64,000 nucleotides of DNA from Thuidium tamariscinum (GCA_947034885.2 OX344758.2:10604501-10668500); one strand, 5' to 3'; shown: positions 33,443 to 45,593, counted from the first letter of the stretch. The notes: generated by a model not told the origin, from the letters alone. Program-made: numbers and translations.

Positions 33443-33494
33443 ATAAATTTTGAAGTCCTTTATCTAACTAAATTTTTATTATTTTTAAGAAAAA
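33443..33494 (+). repeat. 52 bp perfect direct repeat, copy 2
   Basis: Identical to 32885-32936. Together with the DNA just before it (33400-33442), it looks like a duplicated piece of the host repeat. Confidence 0.9.
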
Positions 33495-33981
33495 TAGAAT
33501 CATTGAATGTAGATAGCTTATTGCAATAGTACAACTATTATAATCAATTGAGATTTTTCAATTTCATAATTAAATTCTTAACAATTTAGTATTTAAATTG
33601 TACTCTACCTTTTCTTCTTACTATTTTTTCAAGTATGAATATGAAATATTTTTTGTTGAAATTTTTATATGTAACTACAAACTGAATTTCTTCAAGATAT
33701 TATGAAAAGTTGCAAGTTGTAGGATCTTTACATTTTTTTCTTGAAGTTTGAAAGATGAAGTCTAACCATTTGGAAAGAGTAGAAAATACTTCTTTTTGAG
33801 ATCCAATCACCATGATCTTGCAATTGGTAAGTTTTTTTATTCTAGAATTTTATGAGTGTGCACTCTAACAAGTTGATTAAAGGATCTTACATTTGGATTT
33901 CTTAATGAATAAATATAAATGCTTTGGGTTTGAGAACTTTGAAGCAATTAGAGCCTAAACATTGATAAATTTAGGGATTAA

Positions 33982-36900
33982 TGCACTACAATTAAAACAC
34001 TCTCACTATGACTAAAGTGTCTCCACTAAAGCCACGATTGTTTTGGAGCCTATGATTTCATCTACATTGAGCCTTGCAAATGGTAGAGGAGCCTATAACC
34101 AATGAAATAAACACATGTAGATATGATTTGGGGTAGTGCAAGGCAAAACAAATATTTTTAGAGGTCCATTGACAAAAATGATTGCAAATTTTTTGGTAAT
34201 TTTATTTCTTGAATTGAAATTATTGTGAATTTTAAAAGGATTGCACTTGATCCATGACAAACATTTAGAGTCATCCAATTCCAATCATTCAAAAACTATT
34301 TTCTTGCTCATTTCTTCCTATTTTCTTGTTCACTTATGTATAATTAACTTATTGGTTCAAACCTTAAAAATGTACAAAAACATGCATTCAAAGGAAGAAT
34401 TGAAAATGTATTCTAATCTAGTTGGAAAAAGGACACCCTATTGATTGTTGATAGGACACTAGTTGGTAATGTGTCCTACCATAGGTGCCAATACTATAGA
34501 GAAATGCCACAAGTTTTCAAGGACAACCAACAGTGATAATTGAGGAATTTTTAGCTCAAATTTATTGCTTTGTATGATGGGAAGAAATTCTTGTTATATT
34601 TTGGTATGGGATGTAGGCCTGTAGGGTATCCAACCCAAAATTGAAAATAATTTTTAGGTTTCATTCTTGTCACTCTTTAAATTTATATTGAAGATATGTA
34701 GTACATTGTCTAAGATGATTTTTTTGTATTTTCTAAAAATATTTCACTATTTACTACTTAATTTTTCTAATTGTCGCAATTTAGGTTTTAGGGATTGGAT
34801 TCTTAACACTATTAAGTACCCCAAATTGATGAATTTCACTAAGAGTTTAAGAAAGGACTTTCTCCACCATGATTGTACCTAAATATAGAAGAAAAAATAA
34901 AACTAAAAAATATCTTGATGCATACAACTTCGGCGCAAATATGTCTCAGTTATACATGCAATTGTGAATTTAAAAAGATAACTTTAATTTCCATTTCTTT
35001 CTTGAAATGGCTTCTTCAAGAATTTTTGAAAATGGATTATTATTATTTTAATTAATTATTTATTAATAATTTAAATGTCATTGTATCAATTTCCATTTAT
35101 TTAAATCTTTTTTAGTATTCTTCCATAGAGAATTTTTATGAGTTTGATCTCTTGAAAATATCATATCTTTAACGATTTAAGAATTAAGGTCTTTTTTTCA
35201 TTTTTTGAAAATTTGTTTTCAAACTATAAAGTTTTCTAGAAAGAATCATTTGTACAAAGTCAAACACAACAAATAAAACAAGTGTTTCATGCCATAATCT
35301 ACCTTTGAGGCTTTGATATACAACCCATTGCTATTATAGTCATCAATGCTTATTTCTTTTAAGTCAAATCATTTTAAAATAAATGGGTTTTTTTTTGTTG
35401 AAATGTGAACTTTTTGAACTACCATCAACATGCATTTAAGTAAAAAATGATTCAAAAAACAAGTGGTCAATCAAGACACTACATTTAGTAGTTGTCGCAC
35501 TCACTAACTTTCCTGCATGCATCTAGTCATCACATTGAGCCTTCACTTGTCTATATACCATCTATATATTGTAGAGTATAGAGTTGATGCAATGACAATG
35601 CATGCTACTAAATGTTATAAAAATGGCCAACATGCAATCCAAAAAGGACCTTACGAAATAAAGATCAATAAATTCATTGTTATACATTATTCAAGGCACA
35701 TTAAAAAATTGATTTTATTCAAAATGGAATGAATGTTTCCCTTGTACACATACCATCTTTGAATAGGGGGCTTGAAGTCCTACTACATTAGAATATTAAA
35801 GTATTTCTTTGTACAACAACCTATGATTTATTGTCAAAGTTTGAATTTAAGATTTGCAAAGAGCCAAGATTCAAGGGGAGTAAAGGGTCCTTGATATATG
35901 ACAAGTTTGATTAAAATGGTGATATTTCTCATGCCATTTTTCAAACCATGGGGTTTGCACTGAAAATTGACATCGAAGACAAGTATAGGTTTTTGACATG
36001 TACGACTGATAAAGATTTCAAAAATTTATGATAGCTTAAGATTTTTGATTGCAAGGTCTAAAACATTTAGGACATGTATAGATTTCAAAAATCTATTACA
36101 AATTTAGATTTTTAACTGTACAGTCTGAATTGTAGAAAGTGTCAAAGTAATGGAATTTTTCCATTTTGAAGAAATTCACCATGTATGAAAATCAACAATG
36201 TTGTGTACATAGTCACCTATAGCAACAAAATTATAGACCACCACCTTGGTCCTTTATATTAAGGAAGTTTGCTCTAAATGTAGCCTTGCTATAAAAGAGA
36301 TCATGACACAAAGGTTCATTTTATTTTATTCAATGTTTTAGTACTAGTATACATTTCAAGAGGTAGTCACTTCAACTTCAAAAATTCGCAATGAGTGTAA
36401 AAGTGTTAACACCACATAAGTGTTACAAGTTTCTTTGTTACCAAGTATTAATGGGAAATTTTATTAAAATGGTAGTCTTGTATATGGCATTTTCCATTCA
36501 TTTTTACAATGGATGTAGATTCCAGACCACATAGCAACAAAAATAAAATGAAAAAGTACCAAGTTGTGTATTACTACTATTTCAACAAGATATTAGTTCT
36601 TGCTAGATATCAAAGGTGGACTATAGTGATGTTGGTTTTAGAATTGGGTGATTGTAAGAAACACTTTACATTTTTGACTCAAAAACATTGTTTTTGGACA
36701 TAATACTGGTAGTACTACGCGATCCTGACAATACAACAGGTTTGACGCGGGCTTACAAATTTCAATCGTCGATTTTGGGCACTTGCAAATTTGGGCCATC
36801 AGTTCAGTACTATAAAGTACTATAGACTACTACAAAGTACTTCGTAGGCCAGAGGGGGTAGAAAATAGCAAAAAAAAGGTCTATGGACATTTTTATTTTT

Positions 36901-37547
36901 AATAATTAAAAAAAATTCAATTTTTTCTTTAAATTTATTTTTCTAAATAAAACTGTACTCACATTACAACAAAAAATTCCTCTAGAAATCTTTTCCCTCT
37001 TCATAGTGTTTGTGCAAAGGAAGGTCATTTTGACCCCATGTGGACAATAGACATTTTACTATTTTCATAAAAAATCACCATCAATCCTTGAAATGTTAAT
37101 AGAACTCCAATTTGTCCAATTTGTGGCTTCAAATTTGGATTTTTGAATAAAAAATAGGACTAAAACCCCCCAAAATGGCCAAGGTAGACAGCCAATTGGA
37201 GGCAATTTAAAAATAGTAAACTAAATTTTTTAAATTGAAAAAATTACACAACATATAAAACTTTTGTGTGCACCTTCACTCCAAATTTCAAGTCAAAAGG
37301 GAAAAAAATGCAAAAACTGTGAGCAAAAACCTACCTAATAGAGGTCAAGGGGATAAAAAAAAGGACAAGTATTTTTTGCAATCACCTAATCAAACTCTGC
37401 ATTTTAAATCAAGTTGGTCTTAAAGTATCTCATCCTGTTCTTATAAGAAAATAAAAGTAAAATTGAAGGCTTAATTTGCATATTTGACTTGCATCTATTT
37501 ACTATCAAAGCAAGGTATACAATCCTTCTATGCAGAAGGATTGTTGC
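33982..37547. other. AT-rich repeat-derived DNA, no gene
   Basis: 34110-34500 is a diverged relative of the TA-target element at 20709-21108. About 35886-36150 is a diverged relative of 41455-41720 (shared 'TTTGATTAAAATGG', 'TGCCATTTT' and 'TTCAAAAATCTAT' blocks). About 36790-36845 has repeated 'TACTATAAAGTACTATAGAC' words. No credible coding frame. Confidence 0.45.
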
Positions 37548-37931
37548 ATTAGAGAAAATATGGACTCTGTGGAGGGCCGCCAGAATTTGACAAGCCAGTC
37601 TATTACTGCACCTCTATTGAGCTATAGAAAGGACAAAATTGCTGTCAGAGGTGCCTTTCAGCTTGTGTGAATATCTTAAGCATCTCTTCTTTTTTAATTC
37701 TAGATCTGTCAAGGAGAGATGATAGGTTCCCTCTTTCACAGTCCATTTGGAAGTTGTAAGCTGCAACTTGAATTTTTTTTGCATTTTCTTTACAATTAAA
37801 CACTCTGACAACAGTAAAACTAACATGAACGTTAATAGGGGAAAAAAACTGTCAAAGTGAAAATAAATGTTTTCAATGGGTCTCTCCAGCACCTCCTAGT
37901 GGCCCTCCACAGAGTCCATATTTTTTCTAAT
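37548..37931. mobile_element. TIR element, 384 bp, nearly perfect ends
   Basis: The terminal 31 bases match their mirror in 30 positions; each end carries ATATGGACTCTGTGGAGGGC. It is preceded by a separate small hairpin (AATCCTTCTATGCAGAAGGATT, split as AATCCTTCT-ATGC-AGAAGGATT, 37521-37542). No clear target duplication. The 92-codon minus-strand frame inside (37614-37892) has no recognisable domain. Confidence 0.7.
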
Positions 37932-39319
37932 GGTATTAAAATGGATAAGAAGATGGCATTTAAAAAAATTATATCAAATTAAAAAGACCAAAAATTTGGG
38001 TGAAGATCAAATTAAATAAAACAAGATATAGTAAATGTTGGATTTTCAAATTATTAAAAGAAAAAATTCTCAATTTATATAAAGAATTGAAATACTTACA
38101 TGTAATTGTAAAAAATTCTTACAAGATTTTTCTTCTAATTAAAAATAAAATTCATTCATAGTGTTTTATTTATTACAAAAAAATCTTAAATTTTTATTAA
38201 AAATTCCTAAATTTGGATAGCTTAACGGACTATATATATTAAAAAACTTATAATTATATCTTTAATGCTATCATTGCCCTAAAAGAATATTCATTTCATG
38301 TATATAATTACATTTCTTGTTAAAAGGGATATAAGAGTTTTCAACATTAAAACAAATTTAATCTCTTGAGAAGTTGAGATTGGACTAAAATACATTACAA
38401 ATGAATCAAATCAAGGCCATATAATATGTGAGTTGTGTATCTAAGGTGACACCTTCTATCAACTTTTGAAGCCTTTGAAGTCTTCAAGTCTTAAATCTAT
38501 TAAATTATTTATCTAGAGGATTTTGTTGCTACATGCAAGTTGGAATACTTGGAATCGGAAAGAAATAATGACATACTTATTGACAAGATATAATGGAATA
38601 CATACCAATAATCTCACACATTATCATGTCACAAATTTAAAAATGTAAAAACAAGAATACCATAATTATAAGGCTTTGTATTAGGGAAACAACAATATGA
38701 ATTTATTGATCAATCAAGCCCCACACATCTCCACTCTAAGAAAACCCTAATTGTGTTGAACAGTGTGAAATGTAAATGTAATTTGGATAGGAATAGGCGA
38801 TTTAGATTTTGAAACTTTAGTAGGATTCTAAAACCAAAGTCGATGTTGTAGTCTCTTTCTAAAGGACAAAGATAACAAAGAGCTATATATATTTGTTGTA
38901 GTATATACAATGTCACAAAAAATATGTCACAATTTCATCCATCATGTAGATGATCACATTTTTTCTATTTTTTTCATTTACATTTTGGAATCTAAAGAAA
39001 GACCCACTTGTTAAGAAGTTGGATGTTACAAACTTTGCAACTTCATTTGTTGAGTCTATCCTTTGGATTGAGACTAGTATGGCATCAATTCTTATATTTA
39101 GATTCTGAATTTTCCAATCCTATCTACAATTGCATTCGTATTGATTAGGGTTTGATTAGAGTGGAGAAAGCTTCATGGTCACGGGCAATGGCCAACTTGG
39201 AGTGTTACTTTCTGGACACACTGATTGGGCAATTTTTGCTTAAAATCTCCCAAACCTTGTCTAATTTGTTCATTTTGATCAAGTAAGAATTGAACCAAGT
39301 AAGGTGAATCGAATTTCTT
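37932..39319. other. AT-rich intergenic DNA, no gene
   Basis: Nothing supported in this stretch. Confidence 0.45.
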
Positions 39320-39327
39320 AGTGTAGA

Positions 39328-39594
39328 TTGCTTACCATCGTGTACGATATATGCGCGCATCTAAGCATCGCAGCAAAAGGTCCAGCGAATGCGATTGGGG
39401 AGTACGTACGTACGCTTGTTTGCATGTTCAGTCGTGTGAATACCGAAGAATGGATCGCCATTTGTGTGGTGTTGATGACGAATGTAATCTTCGGTGTGAC
39501 CACACAAGAACATTCAAGCCATGTGGATCATAAACAGAACATGATCGTTCCAATTAAGTTGGTGATCGCTCCAATGAAGTTAGTGAATGTGTAA
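39328..39594 (+). CDS. Possible exon or gene remnant, unknown function
   Basis: An open frame with balanced composition and a hydrophobic segment (about residues 53-66, WIAICVVLMTNVIFGV). It is bounded upstream by AG dinucleotides that could act as splice acceptors ('GTGTAG' at 39319-39324). It opens at TTG, so if real it would be an internal or last exon. No family is recognised. The minus strand also has an open frame here, so chance is a serious alternative. Confidence 0.18.
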   Translation: MLTIVYDICAHLSIAAKGPANAIGEYVRTLVCMFSRVNTEEWIAICVVLMTNVIFGVTTQEHSSHVDHKQNMIVPIKLVIAPMKLVNV

Positions 39595-39903
39595 TTAATG
39601 TGTACCAGTATTATATGCCCAAACATGCCTCTAGCAAATTCAATACTCAAACCAGAACTGAACAAGCTAGCTAGTGAAGCTACTGGGCATTACGTTCTAG
39701 GGGTGTAATCAATCCACGACTCTTCCTTAATTCTCCAAGCAACGAAGCAACCCTCCAGCCTACCCCGTTGTCACAAAACTGAGACATGTAGAGATTTTGG
39801 GTTTAGGCTGCTCGCAGCCTGTTCAAATCGCGCCAAAGTAATGGAACAAAATTGACGTTGCACTTCTCCACAACAATCCCAGCCCAGGACCACTCAGATC
39901 GAT

Positions 39904-40272
39904 CTAGCAATACACAATGCCGGCCTTCAATTTCAGGCGAGGCTGAATCCGTGAAACCCTTTGGCGCCGGGGCTCCATCTCGCTATCCGCCAGGTAGCCC
40001 GAGGCCACGTTCTCCTCGTCGCGATCACTCGCTTCGGTATCAACCCCCGACGAAAGCTCCGTCAACACGCGGTGATGAGGCAAAATCTCCATGTCGTCGC
40101 TGGACTCGCCGCCTTCTTCCGAGGCCGGAACGTTCACTGCCCTTCGCAGCCGGGGCAGAGACGCGCTCATGCGCACGGAGACTTGAAACCTCCGCTTGGC
40201 AGGCAATGTCGACATCCTCTTCGCATCCGATTTGGCTGCACTCAATTGAACGTTCCTCCTGCGGTCCCCCAT
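39904..40272 (-). CDS. Possible small basic/acidic protein, 122 residues, unknown
   Basis: Starts at a true ATG (MGDRRRNVQLSAAK) and reads 122 residues to TAG. The N-terminal half is basic and Arg/Ser-rich (SDAKRMSTLPAKRRF), the middle acidic (ASEEGGESSDDME) and the tail basic again. No domain, signal peptide or membrane segment. A TATATA-like element lies on the same strand at about 40630-40640, some 360 bases upstream. Plus-strand frames overlap it (39852-40316), so the frame may simply reflect GC-rich DNA. A short nuclear or disordered protein is possible; function unknown. Confidence 0.28.
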   Translation of the reverse strand: MGDRRRNVQLSAAKSDAKRMSTLPAKRRFQVSVRMSASLPRLRRAVNVPASEEGGESSDDMEILPHHRVLTELSSGVDTEASDRDEENVASGYLADSEMEPRRQRVSRIQPRLKLKAGIVYC

Positions 40273-40924
40273 CCCCGCAATGTACGATCCAGCCGAACTC
40301 GATCAACTGTATGTAGATTAGATCGAAAGCGCGCTCAACTTGCGCGCACAATTGATCGATCGCTGCCTAGCTCGACACGTACGTGAAGCAATTGCAAGTA
40401 CTGCGTGCGGAACTTAACTACGAGTCGGACTCCGATCCGACTCTTCTCTCCTCAAGCTTCAATTAAGCTGCGCGTACGTGTCTCTAAGGAGAACTTTGCA
40501 ATGCATGAACCCATCAAATGAACGGGCTAAGCTGGAAATCGAAGACAATGATCGATCTAGACCTCGATGGAGGCGCAGGAATTGAAGAACGAAAATGAAG
40601 TATTTAGAAATTCATTGAAGAGTTGATGCCACGGGATATATGGATCGGCGCCGGCCAAGACGTCAACGTCGACATGCAGTGGCGATTGTCGAACAGTACG
40701 TACAGTACTTGTAATATCCGGACCAGACCTGGTCGAGAAAACGTTGACAACACTCGACGGCGACGGCGACGGCGATCTGGAGGGAACAGGACTTTGGTGG
40801 AAGGTGAGATAACTTCACCAAAAAATGACCGAATAAATTTTGAGTAAGTTTCCAAGTTTCTTGTTTAGAGGATTTGAGTCACAACAATGTGACAAAAAGT
40901 GGCGTACCACCCAGGTCAATTAAT

Positions 40925-41222
40925 TAGCCCCCTTCCTCTCTCAAAAAATTTACAAGCCATTGATTTAAAAAAAAAAAAAAGCTTACTTTTGTAATCACTG
41001 TTGATTTCTCAAAAAATTTCAAGCCATTGATTGTGTAAGATTTAATCTGAATCGTTCAGATATGGATATGGAAACGGATACTTTACATATACTATACAGA
41101 TTATATGGATATGGTCCAGATATGATCCAAATCCAAATATAAATACAGGATCACTTGTCCCATAATGTTTGTCAATCAGCTGGTTTCAAAAAATTACAAG
41201 AGGAGAGGGGGAGGGGAGGGAA
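40925..41222. repeat. Repeat related to 10553-10860
   Basis: CCCCCTTCCTCTCTC left end, CAAAAAATTT blocks, a central run of ATATGGATATGG words, the phrase 'TTGTCCCATAATG' and a GGGGGAGGGGAGGG right end, in the same order as 10553-10860. Probably a dispersed non-autonomous element with imprecise ends. Confidence 0.4.
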
Positions 41223-42645
41223 ATGAAGATTTAAAGATTTTAAATTTTAAATTCTTTGGCCTATAAGAACATGCCAAGTGTACTAAACCCAAATTAAAAT
41301 TTTAAATTTTTTAGAATTGGTAGCTATTGCCACTTTTGGGTACATTTACACAATGTACCAATATACCCAAAAGTGGTAGTAATTGCCAAAAGTCATAATC
41401 TTACCTTGGTTTAGCACATTCCTGATTTGTCCTGTTAGTGACTAGTGAGGGGAAAATTAGTCTATGGCAAATTTGATTAAAATGGCCGTATTATATGCCA
41501 TTTTCCAGACCATGCGGTGTAAACTAAATATTAACATCTATGACTCATATAGATCTAAAAAATCTATGAGAGATTTAGATTTGAGACTACGCGGTTTGAA
41601 ACATCTTAGACATGTAGTCAAGTATAGATTTTAAACATCTACAAAATATATAGATTTCAAAAATCTATGACTAGTTTAGATTTTAGACAATACAGTCTAA
41701 ATTATTAAAAGTAATGGAATGTCGCCATTGGCAAAGTCAAAGTAAATGATGGAATGTCATCAAATTAATGAAATTCACCATCCCTAAATTTTTTTATTAA
41801 ATTTTTTTTTTGATGTAATATGGTATTTATGCACTATACTCTAATTCAAAAATAGTGTGATTTTTGTAGGTTAGCATCACACACTATTTGAATATATCAA
41901 TGAAGGTATCTTTATCTTCGAAAAAAATAGCTTGGTAGAAGAAAGATGAAATTGTTCCTACATGCATTTCAAGGTGTATATTAGCCTTACCAACAAAAAG
42001 ACAAAAGACCATAGTTGATACAATGAATTTGACCAACTACTAGTTGGACCTTTTGAGATTCAAAAGCAGTTTTAAGATTGTCACACAAATAATGCAAATT
42101 TTGGACACTAAATGAATAGACTATGAATTTTCAATGGACAAAATTGAATTTATATACAAAATCACCCCTATGCTTTAATAAATAGAGGTGGTCTATCTAA
42201 GGTAGGAATCAATAGTGGATGGTCATAAAAACAAATCACAATTTGGTATACGAATTGTCACTAGTATGATATATTGTATTAGTAAAGGCACATTAATGGT
42301 TTTATGACAAAGAAGATACCTTCTTAGAACAATATTACATAACAATATTTTGACTTGTGCACACTAATTAAAAATGATAAGACTTTGATAAGTCAATGTC
42401 ACATACACTAACACACTTATATAGAAAAAATCAATATACAATCAAAGAAAAATATTCTTTAACAACTAATATGAATCAAAGATAATATAGAAACAATCAA
42501 AGATTTAATTTAAAAAGAATTTATCCTCAAATTAATGCATATAAACATATGGTACTAGTTTGGATATTTAAGGTTGTCTTGAATAGCAAGAAGAATAGGG
42601 TCTAAGCGGAAAGCCCTATAGAGAATCTTGGGTGGTATTGTTGTT
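41223..42645. other. AT-rich repeat-derived DNA, no gene
   Basis: 41455-41720 is a relative of 35886-36150 and contains internally repeated 'TAGATTT...AAATCTATGA' words. An inverted pair, 'TTGCCACTTTTGGGTA' with 'TACCCAAAAGTGGTA', lies at 41327-41366. No gene. Confidence 0.4.
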
Positions 42646-43365
42646 GGTCTCTAAAGTTTTTTTGACTATGTTTTCACCAAAAACATTCCAAAATGATAAT
42701 TTCTAATACAAGTTTAAATTTTAGAATTTTTTTGACACATATAACTATAGGATCTTTTAGTAAGGTGGTTTGAAAAGATGTAGAAAAAATTTCAAAAATT
42801 TCCATTGTATAGATTGCAAGATATTAGCACTTGAATTAACAAAAATCATTTTTTAATCCGTGCAAAAATTTGGGCAGTTGCGCTTCACAAGATTACATTG
42901 TATGAAAAAATGTTCAAAATGGTGGTAACTCTTTGATTTTATCTTCAATTCAATTTGGTTACATTTTCAAAAAAATTCAAATCATTTGAAATTGTACTAC
43001 ATGTAGGAAAAAAACAATTAATGTAAAGAAGTAGAAAATGATTCAAAATACTAAATTGTAAATAATTTATTTATGAAAATGAAAATTTCAATCCCAATGG
43101 TTGTAATATTTTAATAAAAAATCTTAAATCATATCTTAGTATTTTTCAAAAATATAAAAAATTGAATTAAATAAAAGATTTCAACTTTTTTGTAGAGTAG
43201 GGATTCTATAACTACCCACAAACTATGACAAACTAAAATCTCTCTTAACTTTCATCTCATTCATCAAAGTAGAATGATTCAAAGCTTTCTACATGTATAT
43301 ATAAATTTAATAGATGAATTTCAAATTTTTATTTCTTAAAAAAAAAATAAAGTTCTTTTAGCTAC
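42646..43365 (+). repeat. Truncated TTAA-family copy adjoining 43366
   Basis: Begins CTCTAAAGTTTTTTTGACTATG and follows the same order of blocks as 43366-44292 and 11330-12413 but stops near its right third, where the next element starts. It preserves the unoccupied CACTA-element site (TTGAATTAACAAAAAT, about 42833-42848). Confidence 0.6.
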
Positions 43366-44292
43366 TTAACCCCTAAAGCCTTGAATAGCGTTTTCACCAA
43401 AAAAATGCTCCAAAACTGCCATTTCTAATACATGAGCACAGTTTTTTTTTTAAAACATTTTTGACTCATGTAACTGTAGGATCTTGTAGTAAGGGGGTTT
43501 GTAAACATGTGGAAAAAATTTCAGAAATTTTCACTGTGTAGATTGCAAGATAGAAGCATTTGAATTGACAAAAATTATTTTTTTATCCTTGCGAAAATTC
43601 GGGCAGCTGCACTTCACAAGGTCACATTTGTGTGAAAAAATTCAAAATGGTGGTTACTCTTTGAATTCATACTTCAATGCAAGTTGGCTACATTCTCAAA
43701 AAATTTCAAACCATTTGGAACTGTACAACATATAGGAAAAAGTAGAAAGAAGTAAAAAAATGAGCCAAAATACTAAATTGTGAACATTTTATTCATGGAA
43801 TTGAAAATTTTCAATCCCAATGGTTAAAATGTTGTAATAAACAATCTTCACCTTCTGTTTTTATTTTTTTCAAAAATATGAAAAATTGAATTAAATGAAG
43901 AATTTCAAACTTTTTTTGTACTGTAGAGATTCTATAACTGGCCGCAAACTACCCCAAACTCAAAATCTTCATAACTTTTGACTCATTGATCGGAATGGAT
44001 TGATTCAAAGCTTCCCATGTCTGTATAAACCTAAAGAATCAATTTGAAATTTCACTTTTTACAAAAAAGTTTTTTCAGCTGCCCAGGATGCCCGCCGAGC
44101 AAACAAAGTGACATATCATGCCATAATTTTTTATCCACAAAGTCAAAAGTTATGAAAATTGTTGGGCCTTAAAGATACTCCTCGGACACACATTGTATCA
44201 AAATTTCAAAGAAAAAAAAAAACTCCATCCATAGTGAGCTGCCCAAAAAATTTATAATCTCAAAAAACGTTGTTCAGGGCTTTAGGGGTTAA
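43366..44292 (+). mobile_element. Best-preserved TTAA-bounded TIR element, 927 bp
   Basis: TTAACCCCTAAAGCC at 43366-43380 is mirrored perfectly (15 of 15) by GGCTTTAGGGGTTAA at 44278-44292. The interior has no frame longer than chance, so it depends on a transposase supplied elsewhere. Read as TTAA target plus CCCCTAAAG terminus, the ends resemble piggyBac elements, which insert at TTAA and begin CCC. The TTAA could instead belong to the TIR. Reference copy for the family in this window. Confidence 0.75.
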
Positions 44293-44728
44293 AAAACTAG
44301 TTGGCAGACCAAATTGACCTTTTCCAAATTGAAATTGATTTCTCCAAAACCAGCCCCAAAAATTGCATCCCAAATTGGTAAAAGAACACTCAAAAGTACC
44401 AAATTAAAATATACACATACACCAAAAAGCCTATAAAAACCCAAATAAACACTCATACATTCACGAAAGAAAAATTAAAAGTTCATCTTAGGATCTCTGC
44501 AGAAAGGTAGTGGACAACCAGTGCTAAAGGAGTCTTTTATGCTACTTGTAAAAGAAGAGGTAGTATAAAATCCCATGCTGTGGTTGGATCCAAAGTTTTA
44601 GAATTCTATTGGAGGGGTGCAACAAAATGCATATTTGTTGCAAGCCAAAGTACAAATAGGTTGAGAAGCTGAAGTGCTCAAGAAAATGGTCAACCATTAG
44701 AAACATTTTGGACTTAGCAGAAGGTCCT
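44293..44728. other. AT-rich spacer between TTAA-family elements
   Basis: No gene. It separates two family members in opposite orientation. Confidence 0.4.
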
Positions 44729-45593
44729 TTAACTCCTAAATGCCCAAATTGTGTTTTTTGGCAATATAGTAATTTCACTACAAATGGAGATTTATTTTTC
44801 TTCAAAATTTTCACACAATATGTGTCCAAGGAGTAGCTTCAAGGCCCAACAATTTTCATAACGTTTGACTACATGGTTAAGAAGTTAGTGTAAGATATGT
44901 AATTTTCATTGCTCGACAAACAATTTTGGCAGCAAAAAAAACTTCTTCAAAAATTATTTTCTTAAGAAATATAAACTTGAAATTGTTTTATTAGATTTTT
45001 ATCTAAGTAGAAAGCTTTGAATCATTCCATTTTGATCAAGGAGTCAAAAGTTATGAGGAGTTTTAGTTTGAGGTAGTTTGCAACTAGTTATAAAATAGGT
45101 GTAGATTTTTTATTACAACATTTTAATCATTGGAATTGGAATTTTTCAATGTCATAAATAAAATGATTACAATTTTGTATTTTATCTCGTTTTCTATTTC
45201 TTTCTATTTACTATTTTTTCCTATATGTTGTACAATTCCAAATGATTTGAAATTTTTTAAGCATGTATCCAACTAGCCTTTAAGAATGAATTCAAAGAGA
45301 AACCACCAATTTGAAATTTTTTTCATACAAATGTGACCTTGTGAAGTGCAATTGCCTAACTTTTTGTAGGGCCAAAAAACAATTTTTGTCAATTCAACCA
45401 CTATTATCTTGTAATCTACATGGTGAAAAATTCTGAAATTTTTTGTACATCTTTGCAAACAAGCATACTACAAGCCCCTACAATTACATGTGTGAAAAAA
45501 ATGTTTTTTTTTTTCTAAATTTATGGTACATGTATTAGAAATGGCAATTTTGGAGTGGTTGTGAAAACATAGTCAAAATCATGTAGGGGTTAA
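44729..45593 (-). mobile_element. TTAA-bounded TIR element, inverted relative to 43366-44292
   Basis: Left end TTAACTCCTAAATGCCC, right end CATGTAGGGGTTAA. Reverse complemented, it follows the block order of 43366-44292, including the 'GACTATGTTTTCAC' start. 865 bp and no transposase. With the neighbouring copy it makes a large imperfect inverted repeat about 0.4 kb apart. Confidence 0.65.

Larger units (their letters stand above)
32522..33981 (-). mobile_element. TTAA-bounded repeat, reverse orientation, enlarged by internal insertion
   Basis: Begins TTAACCCCTAAGGTACC; a possible right end TTTAGGGATTAA lies at 33970-33981. The first ~400 bases align with 44729-45593 ('CACACAACATGTAGTGAAGG' against 'CACACAATATGTGTCCAAGG'), so it is in reverse orientation relative to 43366-44292. 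Its length is inflated by the TIR insert at 32937-33393 and the duplicated segment after it. The right boundary is uncertain. Confidence 0.45.
39320..40855. other. GC-richer island with possible small genes
   Basis: CpG-rich DNA (many CGAT, TCGA and ACGT words) in AT-rich flanks. It includes a TACG microrepeat near 39402-39412, a 22-base near-palindrome GAGTCGGACTC-CGATCCGACTC at 40422-40443 and a CGACGG run near 40757-40773. Two candidate coding frames are listed separately. The composition matches the gene islands, so this may be a real but unrecognised gene. Confidence 0.4.

Noticed and set aside
37614..37892. 92-codon minus-strand frame inside the TIR element at 37548-37931
   Set aside because: No transposase motif. 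A frame of this length is expected by chance in a 384-base element.
39852..40316. 154-codon plus-strand frame rich in Pro/Ser/Arg
   Set aside because: It overlaps the minus-strand ATG-initiated frame, which has a more protein-like pattern. The composition suggests a GC-rich shadow.
44293..44728. Continuation of the truncated copy 42646-43365 after the element at 43366-44292, which would show a clean TTAA insertion
   Set aside because: The DNA right of 44292 does not resume the missing part of that copy, so this locus does not prove a TTAA target duplication.
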